This document shows, in pieces, positions 49,553-58,124 of a DNA stretch of 64,000 nt. Below the pieces are notes generated by a model. It did not search any database and had not been told where the DNA came from. It saw only the letters and a program-made list of their open reading frames with translations. The stretch's first letter is position 1. Every line of letters starts with the position of its first letter. The stretch lies in the NCBI GenBank assembly GCA_021775735.1, contig JAJFHG010000038.1, positions 1-64,000 on the forward strand. Reading direction: 5' to 3'. The position numbers were made by a program, and so were the translations under genes. This DNA is from Hyphomicrobiaceae bacterium. GTDB taxonomy: Bacteria; Pseudomonadota; Alphaproteobacteria; Rhizobiales; Hyphomicrobiaceae.

Positions 49553-52429
49553 CTAACCAAAAGCTCCAAAATGATGAGAAATGCCGGTGCCAATTTCACG
49601 CACCAACTCATATGCATCCTCTAGAGGTTGGAAAATTTCGTCTTCCAGGCGACCATAATCTTCCATCGATTGCGGCCTATAACTCGCTTTTTCAAAATAT
49701 TGGTCATCGTCCTGGTCAGCTTCAGATGTACGTGGGAAAGCAAATCGCATAAACGGTGTCAGTTGTTGCACATCGAGTGACAATGCCCAATTCAAGACCT
49801 GCTCAGGACTGACATCATTTTTTGCTGAGAATTTTGGCAGCTGAGCCGCCAGAATAAAGATTCGCATTATCAATGCCAATCGCACGGCGTGCAGCACATC
49901 AAGTTCGAGGCGGTCGTCATCGGGAATCTTGCCGCCTTCCAGTCCAATGTCTTCCAGCAACGTGTGCAATTCAACTGCATCCAAACGGAGGTGATGGGCA
50001 AGACCCGCAATAGCTCCGGCACGAGGATCTTCCAAAAGTGTTGTTGCAAGCTTTCTAAATGCAGGCTCAAGCTCCGGCTCTTGTCCCCATGACGCGCGCG
50101 AGGCCCAGAATCCAGCATCAAACACTGCAGCATTTGCGCCCATGGCGTTGAGGCTCGACAACTGTTTGCCACGTGCAATCAATTCAATCAGTGGGCGCAG
50201 TCGATTTGAGCGCTTGGCCATCTCCACAAAATGATCCCGCTCAGACCCAACGGCAGCGCCAAGTCCAGCCACGACATTTGCGACATAACCAAATTGCTGC
50301 AAAATTGCGTTGTTTGGGATCGCACGCATGCGTGCAGGGTCCCCACGATCAACTGCTGTCAGGGAATTGCTTTGACGTTTTACCGCGCGCGAACCGGTTT
50401 TATACAAAATATTTGAACCAAAAGCGCCGAGCAAAGCGCGATAGCCCGGATGGGAAAAGATATTTTGCTGGTATTCTCTCAGACGCAAAAGAAAATCAAG
50501 AGACAGGTTTTGATCCAGATAAAATGGATCTTCACCAACACGTGCGTCAGCGCCATCCTGAATCACCGTTGCCAAAACGCGGGTCGAGATCGCTTTGTCC
50601 GCAAACCACAAATAGCCGTCTCCACCTTGAAAACTCGTTTCATGTTTGAGAGACTGCCCATGACGTACAAACCGCCAGCGCGATTCATCTGACAACACAT
50701 AGCGCAAGCGGCGTTTTAGGTTGCCAGGATGAGCGCCACGGCCCATGGATTCGCCGTGCGTTGAGAAAATTAATAGCTCAATGCCTTCAAGTTCAAGATG
50801 GCGATGACTGATCATTTCGGCCAATGCTTGATGCAGACGTTCAATGGCGAGTGTGGCTGCGACTTGGCCAATAAATCGGCCTGCATCCGAAAAACCTGTC
50901 TGAATGCAAAGACGACCGCGACCGCGCACATAGTCACGATATGATTCTTCTTCCAACAGCCGCTCGATCAAACGCGCACCACTTTCAAGGCCGGCGGGCG
51001 TTTCAAACAGTGGCGAGATATCAACGATATCCTCGACACCAAACAACTTAGCGAAGAACACGGCGATTAAGATCGTTGCCGGGCTTTCGCATTCTGCAAT
51101 CAGAAAACGTACAGGGGTTTCAGCATCGACGTGTTTGCGCATCTGGGCAATCATCGCGAACTGACGGATCGCCGTTGAGTTTTCAAGGTCCAATGTCTTG
51201 AAATTCACAGTATGAGGCTTGGCATTGTGGATCATTTCCACAATTCGCACTAAAGCCTGCTGCTCAGTCAGGTCTTGCGTCCAAGGTTCATGCACATAGG
51301 CACGCAAGGCATTATTCAGCTGCACTGCATTAATGCGCACATGAATATGAGAATTTCCAAGACCCGTTGCACCAACCAGGCCCGACAATGACGCCAGTTG
51401 ACGCTTATCTTGATCGCGCTCAACCTCATTAATTAGCTCATCAAAAAGCAAGGTCAGCGGTTCAATGCTCGTCAGGTTATAGCCTTCTGATCGTGACAAA
51501 AGGTTTGCCGCATCGGCACCTGAGATCTGCTTCTCCTCGGCCTTTTCCAAGGCTTCGATCTGAGACTCGACGGCAGCATGGGCTAGATCCAATTTTCCGG
51601 TCAACTGACGAATCAAGCGTTGGAGCTCAGGGGTCTCTTCAAAATTCTCCTTGAGTGCAAAAAAACGAGAGCGAATATCGCCTAATGCCATACCCTTTTC
51701 TTTAAGCCGCACCAGAAACGAATTGCGCCAGGTAATGTCCGTTCGCCCATCGAGGTCATAGCCGACCCAGGACGCAACCGTCGCAAGGCGTGGCTTTAAG
51801 GTGTAGGCGCGCGGACCAAACTTATCTACTGCAACTTCAAAGAAGCGTTGAAGAAGATCAACATAACTTTGGCGCACGTGGCCTATCGCTTTTTGAACGC
51901 GACGGTGCTCATATTCGAGCGTGAGATTGTCATCTGGGCGATGTGCCAAACCAATGGGCTGATCGACGTCTGCCGTGCCGCCACGAGAGGTCAGCTCAAT
52001 CATCTTGTCGGTCAATTCATCCGACATACCAAAAGTTGGGTGGGCGGTAAAAACAATACCGCTTCTTGCGCGGCTCCAACGATGTGAAAATTTTTCAAAT
52101 GCGGTATCTTCATCGATATCTTTTTCAATGCGTGCGTCAACAAAGTCGCCAAACTCTTTGATCGTCGTCTCGTCATCAACCAAGCCAATACGCTCACGCA
52201 ACGCAATGGCTCGACGCACAGCAGCCCTATCCATCAATCGTTGGACGAGCGCCTTTAAATCAGCAAACGAAACATCGCCCGCTTCCAACTGTCGTGACAG
52301 CTTAAATGCAACATTGATAATGGGGTTGAGAAACGGTTGATTGGGAATCTCCGTACGGAGTGCACGCAACTCATCACGCAAGTCATTTTCGCTAAGACTT
52401 GCTTTGGGTGAAGTCGACGATTGCGTCAT
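49553..52429 (-). CDS. ppc: Phosphoenolpyruvate carboxylase, serine-cycle divergent type
   Basis: This 958-residue enzyme carboxylates phosphoenolpyruvate to oxaloacetate. The catalytic histidine is in FTAHPTF (His130). Other active-site regions deviate from the textbook pattern: WVGYDLDGRTD replaces the usual GGDRDGNP, QTGFSDAGR replaces GYSDSxKD, and STHGESMGRGAHPG replaces the HGRGG segment. Similar divergent forms are linked with the serine cycle, where the enzyme works without acetyl-CoA activation, though I infer that rather than see it. It follows mtkB by 146 bp on the same strand. Confidence 0.93.
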   Translation of the reverse strand: MTQSSTSPKASLSENDLRDELRALRTEIPNQPFLNPIINVAFKLSRQLEAGDVSFADLKALVQRLMDRAAVRRAIALRERIGLVDDETTIKEFGDFVDARIEKDIDEDTAFEKFSHRWSRARSGIVFTAHPTFGMSDELTDKMIELTSRGGTADVDQPIGLAHRPDDNLTLEYEHRRVQKAIGHVRQSYVDLLQRFFEVAVDKFGPRAYTLKPRLATVASWVGYDLDGRTDITWRNSFLVRLKEKGMALGDIRSRFFALKENFEETPELQRLIRQLTGKLDLAHAAVESQIEALEKAEEKQISGADAANLLSRSEGYNLTSIEPLTLLFDELINEVERDQDKRQLASLSGLVGATGLGNSHIHVRINAVQLNNALRAYVHEPWTQDLTEQQALVRIVEMIHNAKPHTVNFKTLDLENSTAIRQFAMIAQMRKHVDAETPVRFLIAECESPATILIAVFFAKLFGVEDIVDISPLFETPAGLESGARLIERLLEEESYRDYVRGRGRLCIQTGFSDAGRFIGQVAATLAIERLHQALAEMISHRHLELEGIELLIFSTHGESMGRGAHPGNLKRRLRYVLSDESRWRFVRHGQSLKHETSFQGGDGYLWFADKAISTRVLATVIQDGADARVGEDPFYLDQNLSLDFLLRLREYQQNIFSHPGYRALLGAFGSNILYKTGSRAVKRQSNSLTAVDRGDPARMRAIPNNAILQQFGYVANVVAGLGAAVGSERDHFVEMAKRSNRLRPLIELIARGKQLSSLNAMGANAAVFDAGFWASRASWGQEPELEPAFRKLATTLLEDPRAGAIAGLAHHLRLDAVELHTLLEDIGLEGGKIPDDDRLELDVLHAVRLALIMRIFILAAQLPKFSAKNDVSPEQVLNWALSLDVQQLTPFMRFAFPRTSEADQDDDQYFEKASYRPQSMEDYGRLEDEIFQPLEDAYELVREIGTGISHHFGAFG

Positions 52430-52453
52430 CCCAGTCCTCCATTTATCATTTTC

Positions 52454-52532
52454 GGCGCAGCTTTATACAGATGCCGGCCAATTTGCTTGGCTCTATTTTT
52501 TCTAGCGGCACCTGCAATCACAAAGCTGCGCC
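52454..52532. repeat. Inverted repeat in the mtkB-ppc gap
   Basis: GGCGCAGCTTT at 52454-52464 is the exact reverse complement of AAAGCTGCGCC at 52522-52532. The 11-bp arms enclose 57 bases. The near arm lies 25 bp upstream of the ppc start on the minus strand. It could fold in the mRNA leader or mark a regulator site. Confidence 0.5.
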
Positions 52533-52575
52533 AACATATCATTAGCGAAGTCATGCATTGCGTAACATGTCGACT

Positions 52576-53457
52576 CTACTTGATAATCTTTTTAACAGCG
52601 TCACCCATTGCAGATGGTGTTTCCGCAATTTCAACACCGCAATTTCTGAGAATCTCAACTTTCTCAGCAGCAGACTCACCCTCACCAGACACAATCGCAC
52701 CAGCATGGCCCATACGACGGCCCTTAGGAGCTGAAAGACCTGCGATATAAGCAACAACTGGCTTGCTCATATTTTCTTTTGCCCAGCGCCCAGCTTCGGC
52801 TTCCTGCGGACCGCCGATTTCGCCAATCATCAAGACGGCGTCTGTATCTGGATCTTTCTCAAAGTGTTCGAGAATATCACGGTGCGAGCTACCATTAATT
52901 GGATCACCACCAATTCCGACGGAGGTTGATACGCCAATGCCGAGATTCTTGAGCTGTTCGGCTGCTTCGTAACCCAGCGTACCTGAACGGCCAACAATGC
53001 CAACCCGACCCTGGTCATAAATATGACCGGGCATAATACCGAGCATAGCTTTACCCGGTGAAATCGTACCAGCGCAGTTCGGACCTGTCAGGATCATCCG
53101 ATTTGCTTTTTTATAACGGCGCATATAGCGCTTAACGCGGATCATATCCTGGGCCGGAATACCATCGGTAATGCACACGCAGTATTTGATACCGGAATCG
53201 GCAGCTTCCATAATTGCATCCGCGGCAAACGGAGGCGGAACAAATACGATAGATGCTGTTGCTCCGGTTTCCTCAACCGCACCTTTGACGGTATTGAAAA
53301 CTGGACGACCGAGGTGGTCGTTACCGCCTTTTCCGGGCGTCACGCCGCCAACAACATTCGATCCGTAATCGATCATTTCCTGGGCATGAAACGTGCCAAT
53401 GCGGCCCGTAAAACCCTGGATCAGGATCGGCGTATTCTCATCAATAAAGATCGCCAT
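52576..53457 (-). CDS. mtkB: Malate-CoA ligase (malate thiokinase) alpha subunit
   Basis: This 293-residue subunit resembles succinyl-CoA synthetase alpha. The CoA-binding Rossmann part has ILIQGFTGRIGTFHAQEMID and the catalytic phospho-histidine lies in MGHAGAIVSGEGE (His251). GGPQEAEAGRWAKENM is typical of MtkB rather than SucD. With MtkA it makes malyl-CoA from malate, CoA and ATP. The start is ATG 53457 with GAGGAG upstream, just after the mtkA stop. Assignment to malate rather than succinate rests on the mclA-mtkAB-ppc context. Confidence 0.94.
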   Translation of the reverse strand: MAIFIDENTPILIQGFTGRIGTFHAQEMIDYGSNVVGGVTPGKGGNDHLGRPVFNTVKGAVEETGATASIVFVPPPFAADAIMEAADSGIKYCVCITDGIPAQDMIRVKRYMRRYKKANRMILTGPNCAGTISPGKAMLGIMPGHIYDQGRVGIVGRSGTLGYEAAEQLKNLGIGVSTSVGIGGDPINGSSHRDILEHFEKDPDTDAVLMIGEIGGPQEAEAGRWAKENMSKPVVAYIAGLSAPKGRRMGHAGAIVSGEGESAAEKVEILRNCGVEIAETPSAMGDAVKKIIK

Positions 53458-53476
53458 TTGATTATTCTCCTCTAAC

Positions 53477-54643
53477 TCAGGATTTGTTGGCCGCAGCAAC
53501 GGCCTTTTCAGCAGCATCAGCAAGCGTCTCAGCTGATATCAAAGTAAGACCGCTGGTATCGATAATGCGACGGCCTTCCTCAACATTGGTGCCTGCGAGG
53601 CGAACCACAACCGGAACCTTGATATCCAGTTCTTTGATCGCATCAACAACACCCTTTGCAACCCAGTCGCAGCGATTGATGCCAGCGAACACATTGACAA
53701 GTATCGACTCGATATTTTTGTCTTTGAGTACAGCGCGGAAGGATTTTGTGACACGTTCTGGTGAAGCGCCGCCGCCAATATCAAGGAAGTTGGCAGGCTC
53801 ACCACCTGACAACTTGATCATGTCAAGCGTAGCCATCGCAAGACCAGCACCATTGACGATACAGCCGATATTTCCATCAAGACCTACATAAGACAGGCCT
53901 CGATCATTGGCATAGGTTTCGCGTGGATCTTCCTGACTTTTGTCACGCAACTCAGCAATTTGTGGGCGGCGGAAAAGAGCGTTGTCATCGATGCTCATTT
54001 TGGCATCAAGGCAAACCACACCTTTTTGCTTTGTTACAACCAGCGGGTTGATTTCAACAAGCGTTGCATCAAGATCACGAAAGGCGCGATAGCATCCCAA
54101 AATAGTGCGCTCGAACTTGGATACCAATTCTGGCTCAACACCAAGACCAAAGGTGACTTCACGTGCCTGAAAACCCTGCATACCAACAGCTGGGTCAACC
54201 TCGACTTTGATGATCGTGTCTGGCTGATTGGCCGAAATTTCTTCAATGTCCATGCCGCCAGCAGCAGAGGCCACAACAACAATACGTTCGGCAGCGCGAT
54301 CCATAACGAAGGACAGATAGATCTCGCGATCGATATCAGTACCTTCTTCAATATATAGGCGCGAAACCAGTTTGCCCTGTGGTCCAGTTTGATGCGTTAC
54401 CAACCGCTTACCGAGCAATGCCTCAGATGCGTCTTCAATTTCTTCATCACTCCGGCATAGTTTAATGCCACCTGCTTTCCCGCGGGCGCCGGAATGGATC
54501 TGAGCTTTGACCACCCACATTGATCCGCCAATTTCATGGGCTCGATAGACCGCCTGCTCTGGCGAGTAGGCAAGCCCACCTCGCGCTACAGGAACACCAA
54601 ACTTCGCCAACTGCTCCTTGGCTTGGTATTCGTGAATATCCAT
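53477..54643 (-). CDS. mtkA: Malate-CoA ligase (malate thiokinase) beta subunit
   Basis: This 388-residue ATP-grasp subunit starts [20 protein letters not shown]. It shows [18 protein letters not shown], the ATP-binding [30 protein letters not shown] and [20 protein letters not shown]. With MtkB it activates malate as its CoA ester, the step before malyl-CoA cleavage. It lies 127 bp after mclA and is followed by mtkB after 19 bp. Confidence 0.95.
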   Translation of the reverse strand: MDIHEYQAKEQLAKFGVPVARGGLAYSPEQAVYRAHEIGGSMWVVKAQIHSGARGKAGGIKLCRSDEEIEDASEALLGKRLVTHQTGPQGKLVSRLYIEEGTDIDREIYLSFVMDRAAERIVVVASAAGGMDIEEISANQPDTIIKVEVDPAVGMQGFQAREVTFGLGVEPELVSKFERTILGCYRAFRDLDATLVEINPLVVTKQKGVVCLDAKMSIDDNALFRRPQIAELRDKSQEDPRETYANDRGLSYVGLDGNIGCIVNGAGLAMATLDMIKLSGGEPANFLDIGGGASPERVTKSFRAVLKDKNIESILVNVFAGINRCDWVAKGVVDAIKELDIKVPVVVRLAGTNVEEGRRIIDTSGLTLISAETLADAAEKAVAAANKS

Positions 54644-54731
54644 TATTTCGCTCCTAAAAAACGTTTCCTCAATAGGCCGGCTTGATCTTCGTCGCCTTAA
54701 CCCAGGTCGTTTTGTCGTCTAATCTTGAGGG

Positions 54732-54763
54732 TTGGCGACCAGAGATTGGACGCTGGCCGCCAA
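54732..54763. repeat. Hairpin between mclA and mtkA
   Basis: TTGGCGACCAG and CTGGCCGCCAA pair with one mismatch around 10 bases. It lies eight bases after the mclA stop and has no T-run. It may be an mRNA processing or stability element that sets different levels of mclA and mtkAB. Confidence 0.45.
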
Positions 54764-54770
54764 GCTCTGA

Positions 54771-55727
54771 TTAGCTTTTTTGTGCAGCTTCTGCGGCTTT
54801 GATCGCTTTGGCTGTTGTCAAGACGTTGTTGGCCATCTTTTCTGATGCCGCATCAATCATCTTACCATCAAGGGAGGCTGCGCCTTTGCCTTGTGCTTCA
54901 GCTTCCTTCAGCGCAACGAGGATCTTCTCAGCTCTGTCCACTTCAGCGACTGGTGGTGAGAAGACATCATTGGCCAATTCGATTTGTGATGGGTGAATTG
55001 CCCACTTGCCTTCAATACCAAGTGCGGCTGCACGCTTTGCACCGGCGACATAACCGTCTGGATCAGAGAAATCACCAAACGGGCCATCAATTGGGCGCAA
55101 ACCATAACCACGACAAGCAACTGTCATCCGTGACAAGGCAAAGTGCCATTGATCGCCTGGGTAGTCAGGATTTAGGCCACCAATAACAACAGTGCGCGCA
55201 CGATTGTAGGCTGCATAATCAGCAACACCGAAGTGCAGAGCTTCGAGACGACCACCATATGCTGCGATCTTTTCAACGTTGGCCATACCAAGTGCGGTTT
55301 CAATCAACGCTTCTAAACCGATCCGGTTTTTAAACTTCTTACCCATTTCGATCTGGTTGACCATCGCATCAACCATATAAAGATCTTCAGGCACACCCAC
55401 CTTGGGTACCAAGATCGTGTCGAGCTTGTCGCCTGCCTGCTCTACAACATCAACAATGTCGCGATAGCAGTAATGTGTGTCCAGACCATTGATACGGACA
55501 GATACTGTTTTGCCTTTGCCTTTCCAGTCAATGTCATTCAAAGCCTGAATAATATTGGACCGTGCTTTGTCCTTATCTGGCGGTGCAACAGCATCCTCAA
55601 TATCCAGAAATACGTAGTCAGCAGCACTATCGACCGCTTTATCAATCATCGTTGCATTGGAACCAGGCACAGCGAGTTCACTACGCTGCAGGCGCTGTTT
55701 GTTGAGGTGGTGAACGGTATGGCTCAT
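54771..55727 (-). CDS. mclA: Malyl-CoA lyase / beta-methylmalyl-CoA lyase
   Basis: This 318-residue HpcH/HpaI-CitE-family enzyme splits malyl-CoA into acetyl-CoA and glyoxylate. The ethylmalonyl-CoA pathway uses the same enzyme for beta-methylmalyl-CoA. Key stretches are LNKQRLQRSELAVPGSN, FLDIEDAVAPPDKDKARSN with acidic metal ligands, VSVRINGLDTHYCYRDIVDV, LEALIETALGMANVEKIAAY and KWAIHPSQIELAN. It connects the serine cycle with the ethylmalonyl-CoA pathway. A terminator lies upstream, after sgaA, so mclA may have its own promoter. Confidence 0.96.
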   Translation of the reverse strand: MSHTVHHLNKQRLQRSELAVPGSNATMIDKAVDSAADYVFLDIEDAVAPPDKDKARSNIIQALNDIDWKGKGKTVSVRINGLDTHYCYRDIVDVVEQAGDKLDTILVPKVGVPEDLYMVDAMVNQIEMGKKFKNRIGLEALIETALGMANVEKIAAYGGRLEALHFGVADYAAYNRARTVVIGGLNPDYPGDQWHFALSRMTVACRGYGLRPIDGPFGDFSDPDGYVAGAKRAAALGIEGKWAIHPSQIELANDVFSPPVAEVDRAEKILVALKEAEAQGKGAASLDGKMIDAASEKMANNVLTTAKAIKAAEAAQKS

Positions 55728-55828
55728 TTTTGTGGGCTCTCCCGAGAGCTAGTTTTAAAGTTGAATTTTTGCCAATCTTGAGCGGGCTTATCCTGATTGT
55801 GGTCCAAGCACCGAAGCTGACAGGCGAT

Positions 55829-55860
55829 GAAAAAACAGCGCTGCACGAATGCAGCGCTGT
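55829..55860 (-). terminator. Intrinsic terminator after sgaA
   Basis: On the minus strand ACAGCGCTGCA pairs with TGCAGCGCTGT around a TTCG tetraloop and is followed by a run of T. It begins 9 bases after the sgaA stop. It should reduce or stop read-through from sgaA into mclA. Confidence 0.88.
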
Positions 55861-55868
55861 AGAGTGTT

Positions 55869-57056
55869 TTATGTGCCGCTCGCAGACTTGGTTGACGTCG
55901 AGCGATAGTATTCCGCAGCAGCTCCAGAGCCCGCGCCCGGTGTAACATCAACGCCGCAATCTCTGAGTGCCATCTCAACAGTAAACAGAACGGTACCGAT
56001 CATGCCTTCATCAACCGCACCAAGGTGGCCGATGCGGAACACTTTTCCGGCAACCTTGTTCAGTCCTGCACCCAGCGATGTATTGTATTTGTAATAGGCT
56101 GTTTTGCAGACTTCAGCGCCATCAATACCTTCAGGCACAAGGATTGCGCTTACTGTGTCTGAATGCCACTTTTCTTCCTTGGCACACAGTTTCAAGCCCC
56201 AGGCGTCAACAGCCTTACGCACACCTTCAGCAATACGGTGGTGACGCGCAAATATATTTTCAAGACCTTCATCAAAGATCATATCAAGTGATGTGCGCAG
56301 CCCATGAAAAAGCTGTGTTGCAGGTGTGTAAGGGAAATAACCAAGATCATTTGTCTTGATCATGTCGTCAAACGAGAAGAAGCAGCGGCTCATTGTCGAT
56401 GTCTTAGACGCATCGAGTGCTTTTTGGCTGACTGCCAAGATGCCAAGTCCGGTTGGCAGCATAAAGCCTTTTTGTGAACCCGACACGCAGCAATCAACGC
56501 CCCACTCACTCATACGCATATCAAGAGAACCAACGGATGAAACGCCATCCACCATCAGAAGTGCTGGGTGACCAGCATCATCGAGTGCTTTGCGAACACC
56601 TGGGATATCACTTGAAACGCCAGTTGCTGTTTCATTATGAGTTGCAAACACAGCTTTAATTTCGTGGCCTTTATCAGCCGCTAAAATTTCCGCGTACTTT
56701 TCAACTGGAACACCCGTACCCCATTCCTCGTCAAGAACTTGAACATTGAGCTTCAAACGCTCAGCCATATCCACCCATAAAAGTGAGAATTGACCAAACC
56801 GGCTCATCAGAACCTTATCGCCGGGGTTGAGCGTATTGGAAATCGCAGACTCCCAGGCACCCGTACCTGATGATGGAAACAAAAACACTCGGCCGTCTTT
56901 CATCTTGAAGACCTTTTTCAAGTCCTCAAAAAGCGGCAATGTCAATTTTGGGAATTCTCCAGAACGCATATCTTCCATCGCAACATTCATGGATTTGCGA
57001 ATGGGCTCAGGAATGTTTGTTGGTCCGGGTATAAATAAATGTGGCTGTACGAGCAT
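55869..57056 (-). CDS. sgaA: Serine-glyoxylate aminotransferase
   Basis: This 395-residue class V aminotransferase moves the amino group of serine to glyoxylate, giving hydroxypyruvate and glycine, the opening step of the serine cycle. The N-terminus HLFIPGPTNIP, FPSSGTGAWESAISNTL, LMVDGVSSVGSLDMRMSEW and the PLP-lysine motif SGSQKGFMLP (Lys196) are visible. ATG 57056 has GGAGG upstream; a frame extending to 57326 is not conserved. The 5' leader contains stem-loops, and a response-regulator-like gene lies upstream on the same strand. Confidence 0.95.
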   Translation of the reverse strand: MLVQPHLFIPGPTNIPEPIRKSMNVAMEDMRSGEFPKLTLPLFEDLKKVFKMKDGRVFLFPSSGTGAWESAISNTLNPGDKVLMSRFGQFSLLWVDMAERLKLNVQVLDEEWGTGVPVEKYAEILAADKGHEIKAVFATHNETATGVSSDIPGVRKALDDAGHPALLMVDGVSSVGSLDMRMSEWGVDCCVSGSQKGFMLPTGLGILAVSQKALDASKTSTMSRCFFSFDDMIKTNDLGYFPYTPATQLFHGLRTSLDMIFDEGLENIFARHHRIAEGVRKAVDAWGLKLCAKEEKWHSDTVSAILVPEGIDGAEVCKTAYYKYNTSLGAGLNKVAGKVFRIGHLGAVDEGMIGTVLFTVEMALRDCGVDVTPGAGSGAAAEYYRSTSTKSASGT

Positions 57057-57072
57057 AATGCGTTCCTCCGCT

Positions 57073-57151
57073 GCCCTCGAGGGCTGTTTTTTATTTCCAG
57101 TGTGCAGAAAAAGGCAGTTGCCATGCCTTTCAATAAACAAGGCAGCAACTG
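57073..57151 (-). promoter_or_regulatory. Stem-loops in the sgaA 5' leader
   Basis: On the minus strand, CAGTTGC-TGCCTT pairs with AAGGCA-GCAACTG (57115-57151, with a two-base bulge) and is followed by CCTTTTTC, like an intrinsic terminator. Closer to the gene, GCCCTCGAGGGC (57073-57084) forms a small stem about ten bases before the GGAGG ribosome site. The first may end the upstream regulator transcript or act as an attenuator. Confidence 0.5.
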
Positions 57152-57331
57152 AGCCAAACACACCGCTGAACTTAAGCGTTGGTTTACCGTTTGAAGCCCC
57201 AGCGAACAACACCCGCCAGGCGAAGGTAGAATCGCGCCCGGGTGGGCCCAAAAACAATCTATAGGGGAGGCTTTTCTTGATGGATGGGTGGGTAAACACT
57301 ACCCATGCCATAGACGGATTGGACACTAATA

Positions 57332-57955
57332 CTAGGCGTCGCCACTTCGCCCGGTTGTCTTAACGTACAGCGCCACCGCCATGGCGCGATTGTTGACGCC
57401 CAATTTATCGTAGAGATTTTTCAAGTGATATTTGACGGTATTGCGAGAGATGCCAATGCGCGTTGCAATTTGGAGGTTGGTCCAACCGTTGGCAAGCGCC
57501 GCAAGTAGTTCTCTTTCCCGCCCGGTGAGTTCTTCAAATGGGTCTCGCGATAGTTTCTCAAGATCAACATAGGGGAAACATAAGCGGCCGTGCGCGACAC
57601 TTGAAATTGTCTCGAGCAAAACGCTGGGTTCGTCACTCTTTGACATGAAGCCCCATGCGCCAGACTTGATCGATGTGCGCAGTACATCTTCAACTTTTTC
57701 ACCGGTATAGACAATGATCCTGGGCTTCCGATCCAGTTTTTGCACCGCCTGGAGAACATTGCCCCCCGTCATATCCTGCAGTGCCCAACCGATAATGCAA
57801 ACATCAAAGTGCTCTGTTTGGACAAGGTCAATAAATTCCTGACCCGTTGCAACAGTGTCGAAAATTGAGAAACGACCATCACGATTGATAATATCAACCA
57901 ACCCAGACCGAATGATCGGATTCTTATCGACAATGATAATTTTTGGCTGATCCAT
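57332..57955 (-). CDS. LuxR-type response regulator with degenerate receiver domain
   Basis: This 207-residue protein has an N-terminal receiver-like domain (IIIVDKNPIIRSGLVDII, about 1-120) and a C-terminal LuxR-type HTH (LTGRERELLAALANGWTNLQ, RNTVKYHLKNLYDKLGVNNR). The site that should be the phospho-acceptor aspartate is Gly56 (FDVCIIGWALQ), and only one of the usual paired acidic residues at the start remains (VDKN). The Thr and Lys of the switch (IVYTGE, MSKSD) are kept. It probably does not respond to phosphorylation. It lies 275 bp upstream of sgaA on the same strand, so it may control the serine-cycle block. Confidence 0.85.
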   Translation of the reverse strand: MDQPKIIIVDKNPIIRSGLVDIINRDGRFSIFDTVATGQEFIDLVQTEHFDVCIIGWALQDMTGGNVLQAVQKLDRKPRIIVYTGEKVEDVLRTSIKSGAWGFMSKSDEPSVLLETISSVAHGRLCFPYVDLEKLSRDPFEELTGRERELLAALANGWTNLQIATRIGISRNTVKYHLKNLYDKLGVNNRAMAVALYVKTTGRSGDA

Positions 57956-58124
57956 TCCGAGCCGTTTTTTTGAAGTTTTGTATTGAGCAGTCACACGTGA
58001 GTACGTGCATCGAACTGGATGGTTCATACGCACTCATCGCGTTGGACGCTAGACGAAGAATCCGCGCACCAATAAAGAATATGTACCAAACAGACGCCGT
58101 GCATGGATTTGATTTGGGAAAAGG

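Noticed and set aside
52576-54643. Succinyl-CoA synthetase (sucCD)
   Set aside because: The subunits are SCS-like, but the order mclA-mtkA-mtkB-ppc and subunit lengths fit malate thiokinase.
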